A stretch of 64,000 nucleotides of DNA from Actinomyces faecalis (GTDB lineage: Bacteria; Actinomycetota; Actinomycetes; Actinomycetales; Actinomycetaceae): the NCBI RefSeq assembly GCF_013184985.2, contig NZ_CP063418.1, positions 806,001-870,000 on the forward strand, read 5' to 3'. The notes below the pieces were generated by a model. That model ran no database searches. It worked only from the letters and a program-made list of their open reading frames with translations, and had not been told where the DNA came from. Shown here in pieces: positions 54,066-61,157 of this stretch (the first letter of the stretch is position 1; every line of letters begins with the position of its first letter). A program made the translations under genes and the position numbers.

Positions 54066-54466
54066 TCGTTCATCTCCACCACGCCGGCAGACTCCCTCGG
54101 CTCCCCGGCCTCGGGACGGGAGAGCTCGATACCGACCCGGCGCCTGTCGCCCTCGGTCACCAGCAGGTCGGACAGGCCGGACATGATCGCGGCCAGCATC
54201 TGGCCGGACCTCTTCGCGCCGCTCTTGTAGCGCGAGAGGTCCTCCATCAGCGAGTAGGCCAGGGCCCAGTCGGACGGCTCATAGAAGCGGGCCTGACCGG
54301 ACTGCCTCAGCCCCTCCCACAGGCGCTGGGCGATGGGGTGCCACTCGGGGTCGGCATCGGGGACGGTGACCTCAGGGGCGCCCGGGGCGCGCACGACCTC
54401 CTGAGACGGCTGATTGCGACGGTGCCGCTCGTCGCTGCGCTTCGGGACTGGTCCGCGAGTGCCCAT
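54038..54466 (-). CDS. Terminase small subunit
   Basis: 142 residues beginning MGTRGPVPKRSDERHRRNQP, the typical P27/terminase-small start in actinophages. It includes PEWHPIAQRLWEGLRQSGQ and YEPSDWALAYSLMEDLSRY and a C-terminal helix. It recognises the packaging site. It lies directly before terL. Confidence 0.88.
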   Translation of the reverse strand: MGTRGPVPKRSDERHRRNQPSQEVVRAPGAPEVTVPDADPEWHPIAQRLWEGLRQSGQARFYEPSDWALAYSLMEDLSRYKSGAKRSGQMLAAIMSGLSDLLVTEGDRRRVGIELSRPEAGEPRESAGVVEMNEWRRRLQAG

Positions 54467-54604
54467 GACACCTCCTCGGTGCTACGAAAATCGGCGCATA
54501 ATATGCATTTGGCAGGGGTGGGTCGACTTGAAAACCCGTACAGAATCTGAGCGCCTAAACGCGGAGCGATCCGGGGGCCTTGGGGAGGGGTTGCCCCCGG
54601 GAGT
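54467..54604. other. HNH-terminase intergenic region, candidate cos site
   Basis: About 140 bases with GCATAATATGCAT (54495 area) and a GC hairpin (CCGGGGGC 54571-54578 with GCCCCCGG 54593-54600). A near-palindrome TATGCAT-TGCG-ATGCATA lies at 54606-54623 in the end of the HNH gene. In related phages cos lies between the HNH and terminase genes; the exact cut cannot be read. Confidence 0.4.
54571..54600 (-). terminator. Hairpin after the HNH gene
   Basis: CCGGGGGC and GCCCCCGG, eight perfect pairs with a 14-base loop, five bases after the HNH stop. Confidence 0.45.
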
Positions 54605-54925
54605 TTATGCATTGCGATGCATATTTGGGGTTTGCTTGAGGAGGCCTGGGTGCGGTTCGGGTGGGTGTGCCTGGCGTCGGGGCTGACGTCTGGCGGTGCC
54701 GCCGTCGCGTCCGGTGCGTGCCATGTGGCAGTGCTGGCACAGGAGGCGGAGGTTGTCGAGGGCGTGGTTGCCGCCTCGCTCGATGTGGTCGACGTGGTTG
54801 CCGGGGTGTCCGCAGATGACGCAGATGCCGTGGTCTCGTCGGATGACCTGGGCTCGGATCCTGGCCCAGTCCTTGGGTAGCTGCTTGCGGCGGTGCTGGT
54901 TGCCGTGCTTGCCGGTCCAGGCCAC
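54605..54925 (-). CDS. HNH endonuclease
   Basis: 106 residues from GTG 54925 (AGGAGGAC upstream). The structural zinc cysteines are C35/C38 (CVICGH) and C63/C66 (CQHCH). The catalytic HNH set is H47 in VDHIERGG, N58 in DNLRLL and H67. The C-terminal tail is Pro/Arg-rich. HNH proteins beside the terminase are needed for DNA packaging cuts in HK97-like phages. Confidence 0.9.
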   Translation of the reverse strand: MAWTGKHGNQHRRKQLPKDWARIRAQVIRRDHGICVICGHPGNHVDHIERGGNHALDNLRLLCQHCHMARTGRDGGTARRQPRRQAHPPEPHPGLLKQTPNMHRNA

Positions 54926-55236
54926 GGTGTCGTGTCCTCCTGTGTTGTGACGGCTCCCGCCCGTGCACCTCTGCGTCTGGCTTGGGCGGGGGCCCGCCTC
55001 TCCTCATTCCCTCTCGGGTCGAGCCGTGCCCGTGCGGGGTGGGCTCGGTGCGCGGCCGGGGTGATGCTCCCCGGTGCCGTGGCGGGCGTGCCCCACCAGC
55101 GGCCTGCTCTGTGTCCGCGCTACCCGCCTGGTCGCTGGCCGGGCAGGCATGAGAAAACCCCGGCACCGGTGCGGTGTCGGGGCTGTTTTCGGGCGCGCTC
55201 GACGCCCGTTTGGGGGACAGTCTACGTGGGCGGGAA
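54926..55236. other. Intergenic region before the HNH gene
   Basis: About 310 bases. It holds the terminator at 55158-55182 and, at the left end, the HNH ribosome binding site. A 48-residue minus-strand frame from 55150 lacks a ribosome binding site and is not convincing. Confidence 0.5.
55158..55182 (-). terminator. Terminator after the zinc-ribbon/HTH gene
   Basis: CCCCGGCACC (55158-55167) and GGTGTCGGGG (55173-55182) pair with one G-U around a five-base loop, flanked by A and T runs (GAAAACC and GTTTTC). Confidence 0.65.
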
Positions 55237-55941
55237 TTACGCGGCAAGTGGTCGCATGCGCGTGTTGACCTGGGCGAGGTTGACCCTGCCCCGTTGATCG
55301 GTGTCGACGACGCCGCGCTTGACCCACTTCTTGAGGGTGTCGGGCTTGAGTCCGGGGTGGAGGGTGCAGGCCTGCTCGCGACTGACCCAGACCTCGGCGC
55401 TGGTGGTGGTGAGGGTGTGGGTGCGGGTGGCGTCGATGATGTGGCCGTCGGGCCACCAGGCGTCGCAGTCCCGGCATGTGCGCCAGTCGGACAGGCCCGT
55501 CTCGGTGGGCTGACGGGTCAGCACTCCGCCGCAGGCGGGGCAGGCCCGGTCCTCGTCCATGATGTCAGCGTGGCCGGTGATGGCGGCGACCCTGGCGTGG
55601 TGACGGGCCAGCTCCCCACTGAGCAGCCCCCACTCCTCGGGGTGGGCGCGCACGGCCTGGTCCGCGATGGAGGCGAGGTAGGTCAGGGAGTCGCTGAGGC
55701 TGCGTCCGTACCAGGTCTGCCAGTGCTCGGCCCAGGTGGCTGCCCAGAGCATGATTCCGGCGGCGGTGCGTGCGTCGGCTGGCTCGTCCGGGTCGTCGAC
55801 GACGACGCCGAAGGGCAGGGCCGCACGGTCTCCTGCGTGGCGTCCGGTGCGAGGTGAGCGTGGCCCACCCCGGCCTTGTTCGAGGTCGATCAGCTCGGGG
55901 AGCCAGGTGCGGAGGTCGGTGAGGCGGTCTGCGTCGTGCAC
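55237..55941 (-). CDS. Zinc-ribbon / helix-turn-helix phage protein, possible late regulator
   Basis: 234 residues from GTG 55941, with AGAGGAGCC upstream. The N-terminal ~120 residues are helical and Trp-rich (MLWAATWAEHWQTWYGRS). A four-cysteine zinc ribbon follows (CPACGG ... CRDCDAWW, about 135-165). The C-terminus has a helix-turn-helix pattern (VSREQACTLHPGLKPDTLKK) with WVKRGVVDTDQRGRVNLAQV, like MerR/excisionase-type DNA-binding domains. Similar proteins in actinophages lie just upstream of the HNH/terminase genes. A role in switching on late genes is a guess from place and fold. Confidence 0.65.
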   Translation of the reverse strand: MHDADRLTDLRTWLPELIDLEQGRGGPRSPRTGRHAGDRAALPFGVVVDDPDEPADARTAAGIMLWAATWAEHWQTWYGRSLSDSLTYLASIADQAVRAHPEEWGLLSGELARHHARVAAITGHADIMDEDRACPACGGVLTRQPTETGLSDWRTCRDCDAWWPDGHIIDATRTHTLTTTSAEVWVSREQACTLHPGLKPDTLKKWVKRGVVDTDQRGRVNLAQVNTRMRPLAA

Positions 55942-56008
55942 GTGGCTCCTCTGGGCTGGGGTGGGGTGGAGGATGCACTGCCCATGATGGAACGCGTGTT
56001 CGAGTTGC

Positions 56009-56020
56009 ACAACATGTTGT
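56009..56020. promoter_or_regulatory. Operator-like palindrome ACAACATGTTGT
   Basis: A perfect 12-bp palindrome in the divergent space between the zinc-ribbon gene and the plus-strand small gene. A half-site copy ATGTTGTGG recurs at 56046, next to the plus-strand -10, and CAACACA at 56070. Confidence 0.5.
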
Positions 56021-56037
56021 GGGTTGGCGTGTAGGAC

Positions 56038-56066
56038 GTGACTAGATGTTGTGGTCTCGTTATACA
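56038..56066 (+). promoter_or_regulatory. Promoter of the plus-strand small gene
   Basis: GTGACT (56038-56043), a 17-base spacer and TATACA (56061-56066). It is the only clear plus-strand promoter in the prophage. Confidence 0.5.
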
Positions 56067-56120
56067 GTTCAACACAGCGGGCGAGACAGACTCGCCCCTA
56101 GCGGGAGGAGGTGAAATCCC

Positions 56121-56231
56121 ATGGCCAAGGGCAAGTCGAGCGGTAAGAGCCGCTCTGCCGTCACCGGCCGGTACGCCTCGGGTGCTTACGCGAAGAACCA
56201 CCCCAAGACCACCGTCACGGAGTCGAAGTGA
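56121..56231 (+). CDS. 36-residue basic small protein on the plus strand
   Basis: The only plus-strand gene seen in the prophage. ATG 56121 follows a near-perfect ribosome binding site AGGAGGTGA (56106-56114, six bases spacing). The peptide is MAKGKSSGKSRSAVTGRY, then ASGAYAKNHPKTTVTESK, with Lys/Ser at the start and a conserved-looking SAVTGRY ... HPKTTVTE core. Small proteins with this core (SAVTGRFVTxxxxxRxPxTTV) are known to me from many actinobacterial genomes and prophages; their role is unknown. It has its own promoter and terminator. Confidence 0.75.
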   Translation: MAKGKSSGKSRSAVTGRYASGAYAKNHPKTTVTESK

Positions 56232-56261
56232 CCGCTAGGTTGACGACCTAGCTCAACGACC

Positions 56262-56300
56262 GGTGGGGACGGTCCCGATTGCAGCGGGGCCGTCCCCACC
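56262..56300. terminator. Bidirectional terminator after the small gene
   Basis: GGTGGGGACGG (56262-56272) and CCGTCCCCACC (56290-56300) are perfectly complementary, with CCC/GGG pairing inside. It lies between the plus-strand gene and the convergent excisionase-like gene, whose stop is at 56302. Confidence 0.75.
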
Positions 56301-56301
56301 A

Positions 56302-56499
56302 TCATGCCTGACGGCGGCGAGGCCTGGGCGTATTCGTCCTCAGCCAGTCGTCAACGTCCTCGCGCCGGTAGAGCACCCGGCGTCCGGCGTACTCGTAGCG
56401 GGGGCCGAGACTGCGCGTGCGCCAGTGCTCCAGGGTGTTCGGCTTGAGCTTGAGGTAGGCGGCCACCTCAGTGGTGGTCATCAGGTCGTCTGCGCTCAT
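56302..56499 (-). CDS. Excisionase-like helix-turn-helix protein
   Basis: 65 residues from ATG 56499, overlapping the previous stop in an ATGA. The winged-helix pattern LMTTTEVAAYLKLKPNTLEH, then WRTRSLGPRYEYAGRRVLYR and REDVDDWLRTN, is the HTH_17/MerR-like type used by excisionases and small DNA-binding proteins. The basic end follows (PRPRRRQA). Since it lies far from the expected att-int end, it may be a regulator rather than a true excisionase. Confidence 0.82.
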   Translation of the reverse strand: MSADDLMTTTEVAAYLKLKPNTLEHWRTRSLGPRYEYAGRRVLYRREDVDDWLRTNTPRPRRRQA

Positions 56500-56741
56500 G
56501 ACCGGTCGTCTCCCCGCCACAGGAGGACGACGGGCAGGTGCCGTCTCATGCGGTCTGCTGAGGTGGCGGACATGAGCCCGCCGGTGAACCAGTAGCCGGT
56601 GGGGTCTTTCTGCCACGCGACCTGGTCGCTGTCGAGGACGACGGACCACGCTGGGAGGGTGTCGAGCCCATCGGTGGTGTCGATGTGGCTGAGGTGCTTG
56701 TGGAGGTCGTTGAGGGTGTCGGCGTAGTCGGTGGCGCTCAT
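56496..56741 (-). CDS. Hypothetical phage protein (paralogue-like of the gene at 56785)
   Basis: 81 residues with AGGAGCC upstream. It has a short helical start (TDYADTLNDLHKHLSHIDTT), a strand motif LPAWSVVLDSDQVAWQKDPT and ends LPVVLLWRGDDRS. The middle motif resembles LPPGSVVVDATETAWQLHGR in the protein encoded at 56785-57117, suggesting a duplicated family. Function unknown. Confidence 0.65.
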   Translation of the reverse strand: MSATDYADTLNDLHKHLSHIDTTDGLDTLPAWSVVLDSDQVAWQKDPTGYWFTGGLMSATSADRMRRHLPVVLLWRGDDRS

Positions 56742-56788
56742 GGCTGGCTCCTGACGTCGCGGGGGCGGACGGTGATCGTGTCGGTCAC
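56738..56788 (-). CDS. Putative 16-residue coupled micro-ORF
   Basis: VTDTITVRPRDVRSQP. Its GTG overlaps the stop of the upstream gene (GTGA) and its stop overlaps the ATG of the downstream gene (ATGA). A GGGAGA-type ribosome binding site lies in the end of the upstream gene. It exactly fills the space between two coupled genes, so it may be translated or may simply carry ribosomes across. Confidence 0.35.
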   Translation of the reverse strand: MTDTITVRPRDVRSQP

Positions 56789-57117
56789 AGCGTGGTCTCC
56801 CTCGGGATCCATGCGGCCACGGCCGGGTAGGCGACGGCCGGGGTGCCGGTGGTGGGCAGGGTCGGGTCGGTGGGGCGCCAGGTGCGCCCGTGCAGCTGCC
56901 AGGCGGTCTCGGTGGCGTCGACGACGACGGAGCCTGGGGGCAGGGTGTCGAGGTCCTCCGGCCCGGCGGCGTGCCAGGGGAGGGACTCCTCCAGGACGGT
57001 GTACAGGCCTGGGGTGAGCGGGCTGTCGTCGTCGAGCCGTTCAGGGTCGGGGACGGTGCCGGGCAGGCCGTCGTAGAGGCGGTCGAGCAGGGCCTGGGCG
57101 CGGGTCTGGGTGGTCAT
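56785..57117 (-). CDS. Hypothetical phage protein
   Basis: 110 residues from ATG 57117, overlapping the nuclease-gene stop in an ATGA. It begins with a helix (TQTRAQALLDRLYDGLPG), then acidic PDPERLDDDSPLTPGLY, and has the motif TLPPGSVVVDATETAWQLHG followed by RTWRPTDPTLPTTG. This central motif looks like a small beta barrel module shared with the gene at 56496. Function unknown. Confidence 0.65.
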   Translation of the reverse strand: MTTQTRAQALLDRLYDGLPGTVPDPERLDDDSPLTPGLYTVLEESLPWHAAGPEDLDTLPPGSVVVDATETAWQLHGRTWRPTDPTLPTTGTPAVAYPAVAAWIPRETTL

Positions 57118-57590
57118 AGCGTGCTCTCCTTGTCGGCCCGGTAGGCGTAGCGGGTGGTCAGGGCGATGAGGGAGGCGACGGACATGCGTACCAGGTGCGC
57201 CCCGGTCTGTGCCCCCAGAGGGCTCTGGGAGGCCCAGGGAGCGCCTATCAGCCGGTGGAGGGTGTCCAGGTCCACCCAGGCGCTCCAGGCCCCGCAGCGG
57301 GCTCCTGAGTAGCCCGCACGCTTGGTCACCAGCACGCCGACGGGCACGCCGTGGTTGTCGCGCTCGGTGACGGTCTGCCCCCACCAGGCCCTGACCTGCT
57401 CGTCGGACGCCCTCTCCGCGGCGTGGCCGGCCTTGACCTCGACGATGATCCCCTCGGTCAGCCACACGTCCCCCTGGTCGCGCGCCCCGGCCAGGGCGAT
57501 CCTGCGGGCGCCAGGGTGCCCGTGCTCGCGGGCGTAGCGCACGAGGGCGGTCTCTGCCGCCGTCCCGATGTCCTTCGGTCTGGTCCTCAT
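57114..57590 (-). CDS. PD-(D/E)XK nuclease, Holliday-junction-resolvase-like
   Basis: 158 residues. The nuclease core is complete: E13 in TAAETALVRY, D41 in ARDQGDVWL and E51-V-K53 in IIVEVKAG, in the order and spacing of Hjc/RecU-like or restriction-type enzymes. The sequence WWGQTVTERDNHGVPVGVLV follows the core. Related actinophage proteins are often annotated as Holliday junction resolvases; a role in resolving recombination or replication intermediates is likely. It is the first gene of the coupled run of small genes. Confidence 0.78.
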   Translation of the reverse strand: MRTRPKDIGTAAETALVRYAREHGHPGARRIALAGARDQGDVWLTEGIIVEVKAGHAAERASDEQVRAWWGQTVTERDNHGVPVGVLVTKRAGYSGARCGAWSAWVDLDTLHRLIGAPWASQSPLGAQTGAHLVRMSVASLIALTTRYAYRADKESTL

Positions 57591-57603
57591 CTGGTCTCCT
57601 CCT

Positions 57604-57993
57604 CTAGTAGGGCGGCTGGTCGAGGTGCCCTGGCCAGCTCGTGGTCTGTGTGGCTCGTGGTCGTGGTGCCCGCTCCAGGTGGAGGTGGCACCGGTGGGTG
57701 GGGTGGACGCTGACCGTCCAGGCGGGGCGGGCGGTGACGGCCTGGCTGTCGCGCCAGCTGAGGCGCTGGCCAGCCAGCTCGAGGCAGGCCAGGCCCGCCT
57801 CCCAGGCCTGGAGCTCTCCGAGAGCGGTGACCGGTGCGGCGTCGACGGTGTGCCTGGAGGCCATGAGGTCGTCGTCCCAGCCGGTGAGGACCCTGGCCAG
57901 GCACCGGGGGCAGGTGTGCTCGGTGGCTGGGGGCCTGAGCCTGGGGGCGGGCCTGGGGGTCTTCCTGCGGGCGGGCTTCTTCCTGGTGGTCAC
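57604..57993 (-). CDS. Hypothetical zinc-knuckle-containing phage protein
   Basis: 129 residues from GTG 57993, with AAGGAG upstream; the longer open frame above it runs through the decamer repeats and is not coding. The N-terminal basic stretch (TRKKPARRKTPRPAPRLRPP) leads to one CPRC pair (HTCPRCLARVLTGW), then a helix and strands with QAWEAGLACLELAGQRLSW and a HRCHLH motif. A DNA- or RNA-binding role is possible. It lies right after the candidate origin region. Confidence 0.65.
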   Translation of the reverse strand: MTTRKKPARRKTPRPAPRLRPPATEHTCPRCLARVLTGWDDDLMASRHTVDAAPVTALGELQAWEAGLACLELAGQRLSWRDSQAVTARPAWTVSVHPTHRCHLHLERAPRPRATQTTSWPGHLDQPPY

Positions 57994-58344
57994 GAGGTAC
58001 TCCTTCGACCTGACCGGTTCGGGCTCGACCTGACCGACCCGCACCCCTATAAGGGGGTGCGGTCGGGTCGCACAAGGCTGCCGAGACTGAAAACGGTCGG
58101 GTCGTTTGCGTTGGTACGACAGGCAAAAGTGTCGATCCAGGAAAATGTGGTGACCGCCATTGTGCAAAACCTAAAATTAGGCACTTTTCGTTGCAATAAC
58201 GCCGTTTCGCGACCCGACCGCGGGATCCGGTCGGGTCCGGTCGGGTCGCGGGTCCGGTCGGGTCGTTTTCGTTGGCGTCACTGGTGTTCATCGGCGTGTC
58301 GCAAAATGACCCGACCGGAATAGAGCCTGTGGACGGTCGGGTCG
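57994..58344. repeat. Decamer (iteron-like) cluster with AT-rich island; candidate prophage replication origin
   Basis: A non-coding 350-base region. The decamer GGTCGGGTCG, or a one-base variant, occurs at 58061, 58095, 58229, 58239, 58256 and 58335 (plus) and at 58210 and 58307 (minus). Two further variants, CGACCTGACC, lie at 58006 and 58026 (minus orientation). The copies flank a clearly AT-rich island (58141-58200, with the inverted repeat CCTAA-AA-TTAGG). Several copies extend into a longer shared unit (GGTCGGGTCGTTTNCGTTGG). Repeats around an AT-rich unwinding zone beside a RepA-like ATPase gene are what a phage origin looks like; a multi-site operator is the alternative. Confidence 0.7.
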
Positions 58345-59940
58345 TCATCGGTTCGCCCAGTACGTCTTGGCACCCCTCGGCCCGGCCTGCACGGAGATGC
58401 GCAGGTGGGCCCTGGCGTCCGCCACCGCCCCCAGGATCACGTCCTGGGAAGCCGACTCCACGCGCTCGCGGACCATGGCCTGCAACGCCTTGGACGTGAT
58501 GCCGGGGTTGTGGAGCACGACGTCGACGACGGCGTCCTCGACCCGGTTGCGGCGTGCCTGCGCCCGGTCCCCGTCGGTGGCGGTCAGGTGCCGGGTGAGC
58601 GGGTCGTAGGTGAGCAGGTGGTCGGGCCACTCCACGTCACGTCCGGAGGCGGACAGGTAGCGGTCGGTGTCCCGCTCGGGGTCGCGGGTCAGGGCCCAGC
58701 GCACGTCAGCCCAGTCGTCCACCCTGGTGGCTCCTCGGGCACGGGTGCGGCCGGAGGGGTCTGTGGCCCGCCCGGTGTGGGTGACCATGACCATCTCGCG
58801 GATACCGGCCTCCTCCTTGATCTGGTCCCAGGCGTCCAGGAAGGCGCCGGCCTGCATGTTGTCGTTCTCGTCGGTGCCTGAGCCGACGAAGGCGCGGGCG
58901 TAGGGGTCGACGACCAGGACGCGAGCCCCGGTGCCCTTCAGGTAGGTGACGAGCTGGTGGCGGGGGTGGGGGCGCAGGACGGGCAGGGAGTGGCCGCGGA
59001 CGTTGAGCAGGGAGACGTTCTCCGGGTGGGCCAGGCCCTGGGCGCGGAACCACCTGCGGATCATCCCCTCGCCGACCTCGTAGTTGAGGTAGGTGACGCG
59101 GGTGCCCGGGTCCAGGTTGACGGCCAGCGACCCGAGGAACGGCGTCCTGTCGGCCAGGGCGCGCAGCAGGTTGAGGACCATGGTGGTCTTGCCGGTCTTG
59201 TACTGGGCGGTCAGGAGGACGTTGGCGTCGACGGGGAGGACGTCCTGGATCAGGTACTCGGTGTCCTCGTCGGGCAGGGCGAGCTCGTCGGCGAGGGTGG
59301 GCAGGTGGTGGGGGAAGGACCATGCGGCCTGGTCCTTCTCCAGGGTGACGACGTCCCTGGCCTCGGCGCTGATGCGCAGCTGCTCGGCCTGGAGGGCGAC
59401 CTGCCCGGCCCGCCACCGGGCGTACTGCTCCTCCTTGCTGGGCCGCTCCTGGCCGGCACCGCTGTCGCTGCCGGCGGCACCGGTGCCGGTCCCGGTCTCA
59501 GCCTCGGCCTGGGCCGTGGTCGTGGTGGCCACACCCGGGGTGATGACGGTCGTCGGCGGCGGCTGGGTCGGCTCCCAGGGCTCGGGCACGTCCTTGGGGC
59601 GTGCCGCACCCGCCAGGCCGCCGGAGCGCAGCGTGGAGGCGATCTCCGCCTCGCCCAGGCCTGCCGCCAGGGCTGCCTGGGTGAGTGCGTCGGCGACTGT
59701 CTGGCCGTCGAGCTGGCCGGATCCGACGTAGCGGCCGAGCCGGAAGGCGGCCATGTTGAGGGTGTCGTTCCTGGTGCCTTCGGGTGCTGCCGCGACGGCG
59801 GCAGCCTCCTCGTTGAGGGCGGCCAGCGTGTACCGGGTACCCCCTCCTGCGACGGGTGGCATGGAGGCGATCACCTGCGGGTCGACGGCAGGCCCGCCCT
59901 TGGCCCTCTTGGCAGCGATAAGCTCCTCGATGGTTGCCAT
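58345..59940 (-). CDS. RepA-like AAA ATPase / replicative helicase
   Basis: 531 residues from ATG 59940. The N-terminal ~200 are helical with an Ala/Thr/Gly-rich linker (about 120-175). The RecA-like domain has Walker A TAQYKTGKTTMVLN (near 247), the strand VTYLNYEVGEGMIRRWF, Walker B RVLVVDPYARAF (near 345) and MVMVTHTGRA, the AAA_25/RepA pattern. The C-terminal ~90 residues (RRNRVEDAVVDVVLHNPG, LRISVQAGPRGAKTYW) form a winged-helix-like domain. It starts in a TGATG overlap with the prim-pol gene, so primase and helicase are co-translated. The decamer cluster lies directly downstream. Confidence 0.86.
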   Translation of the reverse strand: MATIEELIAAKRAKGGPAVDPQVIASMPPVAGGGTRYTLAALNEEAAAVAAAPEGTRNDTLNMAAFRLGRYVGSGQLDGQTVADALTQAALAAGLGEAEIASTLRSGGLAGAARPKDVPEPWEPTQPPPTTVITPGVATTTTAQAEAETGTGTGAAGSDSGAGQERPSKEEQYARWRAGQVALQAEQLRISAEARDVVTLEKDQAAWSFPHHLPTLADELALPDEDTEYLIQDVLPVDANVLLTAQYKTGKTTMVLNLLRALADRTPFLGSLAVNLDPGTRVTYLNYEVGEGMIRRWFRAQGLAHPENVSLLNVRGHSLPVLRPHPRHQLVTYLKGTGARVLVVDPYARAFVGSGTDENDNMQAGAFLDAWDQIKEEAGIREMVMVTHTGRATDPSGRTRARGATRVDDWADVRWALTRDPERDTDRYLSASGRDVEWPDHLLTYDPLTRHLTATDGDRAQARRNRVEDAVVDVVLHNPGITSKALQAMVRERVESASQDVILGAVADARAHLRISVQAGPRGAKTYWANR

Positions 59941-60557
59941 CAGGCCGCCTCGTGGGCGATCTCGGGGGCGGCGTCCCAGGCGTAGCGGCGCCCGTCGACG
60001 ATGGACGGGGGTGCGACGACGTAGCCGCCTTCGCCGCGGTAGTCCACCCCTGGCACGACGGCGACGGCGTTGCCGGTCCCGTCTGCTGGTACGTACAGGT
60101 GCCAGCCTCGGGGTGTGCGGACGGTGGCGAGCAGGGCGCCGGGGGTGTCCCAGTCGGGCAGGTCGAGGCCGTTGCCTGCTGCCGTGGTGATGGCGGCTGG
60201 GGTGTCGATGTCGATGACGTTGAAGTGGGTGCCGGTGGGCAGCCCGATGTTGGAGGCGGGGCTGGCCTTCCACCAGGCGCGCACCTGGGCGGGGGAGCTG
60301 GTGGCGTCCTTGAGGCCGTGCGGGGTGGCGGGACGCTTCTCCCCGGGGACGAGGGGGAGGACCGGCCAGCCGAGGACCTCGGCGTACCACAGTGCCGCCG
60401 CTCCGAGCGCGCCGGGTGCGCGCAGCCTGCGGTCGTCGTCAGCGTCCTGGGCGTCCAGGACGGCGAGGAGGCGTGCGGCCTCGGCCTGGTCGTCCGCGAG
60501 GGCGGCGTCCAGGTAGGCGCGCTCGGTGCCGGTGAGGGGTCTGGCAAGAAAAGACAT
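59940..60557 (-). CDS. Bifunctional primase/polymerase (prim-pol) domain protein
   Basis: 205 residues; ATG 60557 follows GGAG. After an N-terminal helical part comes the prim-pol core: LGWPVLPLVPGEKRPATPHG, AWWKASPASNIGLPTG, the catalytic acidic pair in NVIDIDTPAA, the histidine in GWHLYVPADG, and VDYRGEGGYVVAPPSIV. It would prime phage DNA replication. In many phages this domain is fused to the helicase; here they are two genes joined by a TGATG. Confidence 0.88.
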   Translation of the reverse strand: MSFLARPLTGTERAYLDAALADDQAEAARLLAVLDAQDADDDRRLRAPGALGAAALWYAEVLGWPVLPLVPGEKRPATPHGLKDATSSPAQVRAWWKASPASNIGLPTGTHFNVIDIDTPAAITTAAGNGLDLPDWDTPGALLATVRTPRGWHLYVPADGTGNAVAVVPGVDYRGEGGYVVAPPSIVDGRRYAWDAAPEIAHEAA

Positions 60558-60679
60558 CTCAGTGCTCCATAGGTGGCTGCGGGTTCAGGTCGGGGCCCTC
60601 CCCGCCCCACCGCGCGCAAGGAGAACAAGGAACCACGTGGTGGGGCAGGGGCGGTCACGAGCGGGCCGCAGGGGTCAGG
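60558..60679. other. Short intergenic region with a GC-rich inverted repeat
   Basis: GCCCCACC (60604-60611) and GGTGGGGC (60639-60646) may pair over a 27-base loop, between the SSB-like gene and the prim-pol gene. A weak attenuating hairpin at most. Confidence 0.3.
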
Positions 60680-61114
60680 TCAGAACGGGACGCCCGGTGT
60701 GGAGGCGGGGGCGGACGTCTGCGGCGTCTGAGCCTGTGGCGCGCGGTGCTGGTTGAACCAGGCGCTGCCGGTCTGGAGGTCGGCCTCCGTCGGCTCCAGC
60801 ACCAGCCAGGGGGCGCTCTGCCCGGGCTTGGCGTTGCCTCGTCCGATCCGCCCCAGCAGCGCCTCGCCGATGCGGGGCCTGAGCTGGGACTGCAGCACCT
60901 TGGGGAAGATCAGCGCGTCCGGGATCTCCTCGACCCCGCCCGGGCCGTCGAGGACGGTGACGGTGGCCCGCACGGCGTCGCTGGCCCCGTAGGTGGTCTG
61001 GATGCCGGTCTCGACGGCCTTCGGCTCGAAGATCACCAGCCGCCCCTCGTGGTCCGAGGGCTTGAAGCCGCCGGTGGGTGAGGGGACTGAGGCGAACGGG
61101 TTGCTGACTGTCAT
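60680..61114 (-). CDS. Phage protein, possible single-stranded-DNA-binding protein
   Basis: 144 residues. The core (PSDHEGRLVIFEPKAVETG, ASDAVRATVTVLDGPGGVEE, DALIFPKVLQSQLRPRIGEA) is an OB-fold-like set of strands, and the C-terminal ~30 residues are a Gln/Pro/Thr-rich flexible tail ending GVPF, as in SSB proteins. It lies between the RecB-like nuclease and prim-pol genes. The SSB role is an inference from layout and tail. Confidence 0.55.
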   Translation of the reverse strand: MTVSNPFASVPSPTGGFKPSDHEGRLVIFEPKAVETGIQTTYGASDAVRATVTVLDGPGGVEEIPDALIFPKVLQSQLRPRIGEALLGRIGRGNAKPGQSAPWLVLEPTEADLQTGSAWFNQHRAPQAQTPQTSAPASTPGVPF

Positions 61115-61157
61115 GGTCGTGTCTCTTTCTTGCGAGTTGTGTTGGTGGTTCCAGTCC

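Noticed and set aside
57994..58344. CRISPR array
   Set aside because: Repeats are only 10 bases, occur in both orientations and have irregular spacing; no cas genes nearby.
58953..59985. 342-residue plus-strand frame opposite the RepA-like ATPase
   Set aside because: Low-complexity Gly/Val-rich shadow without motifs.
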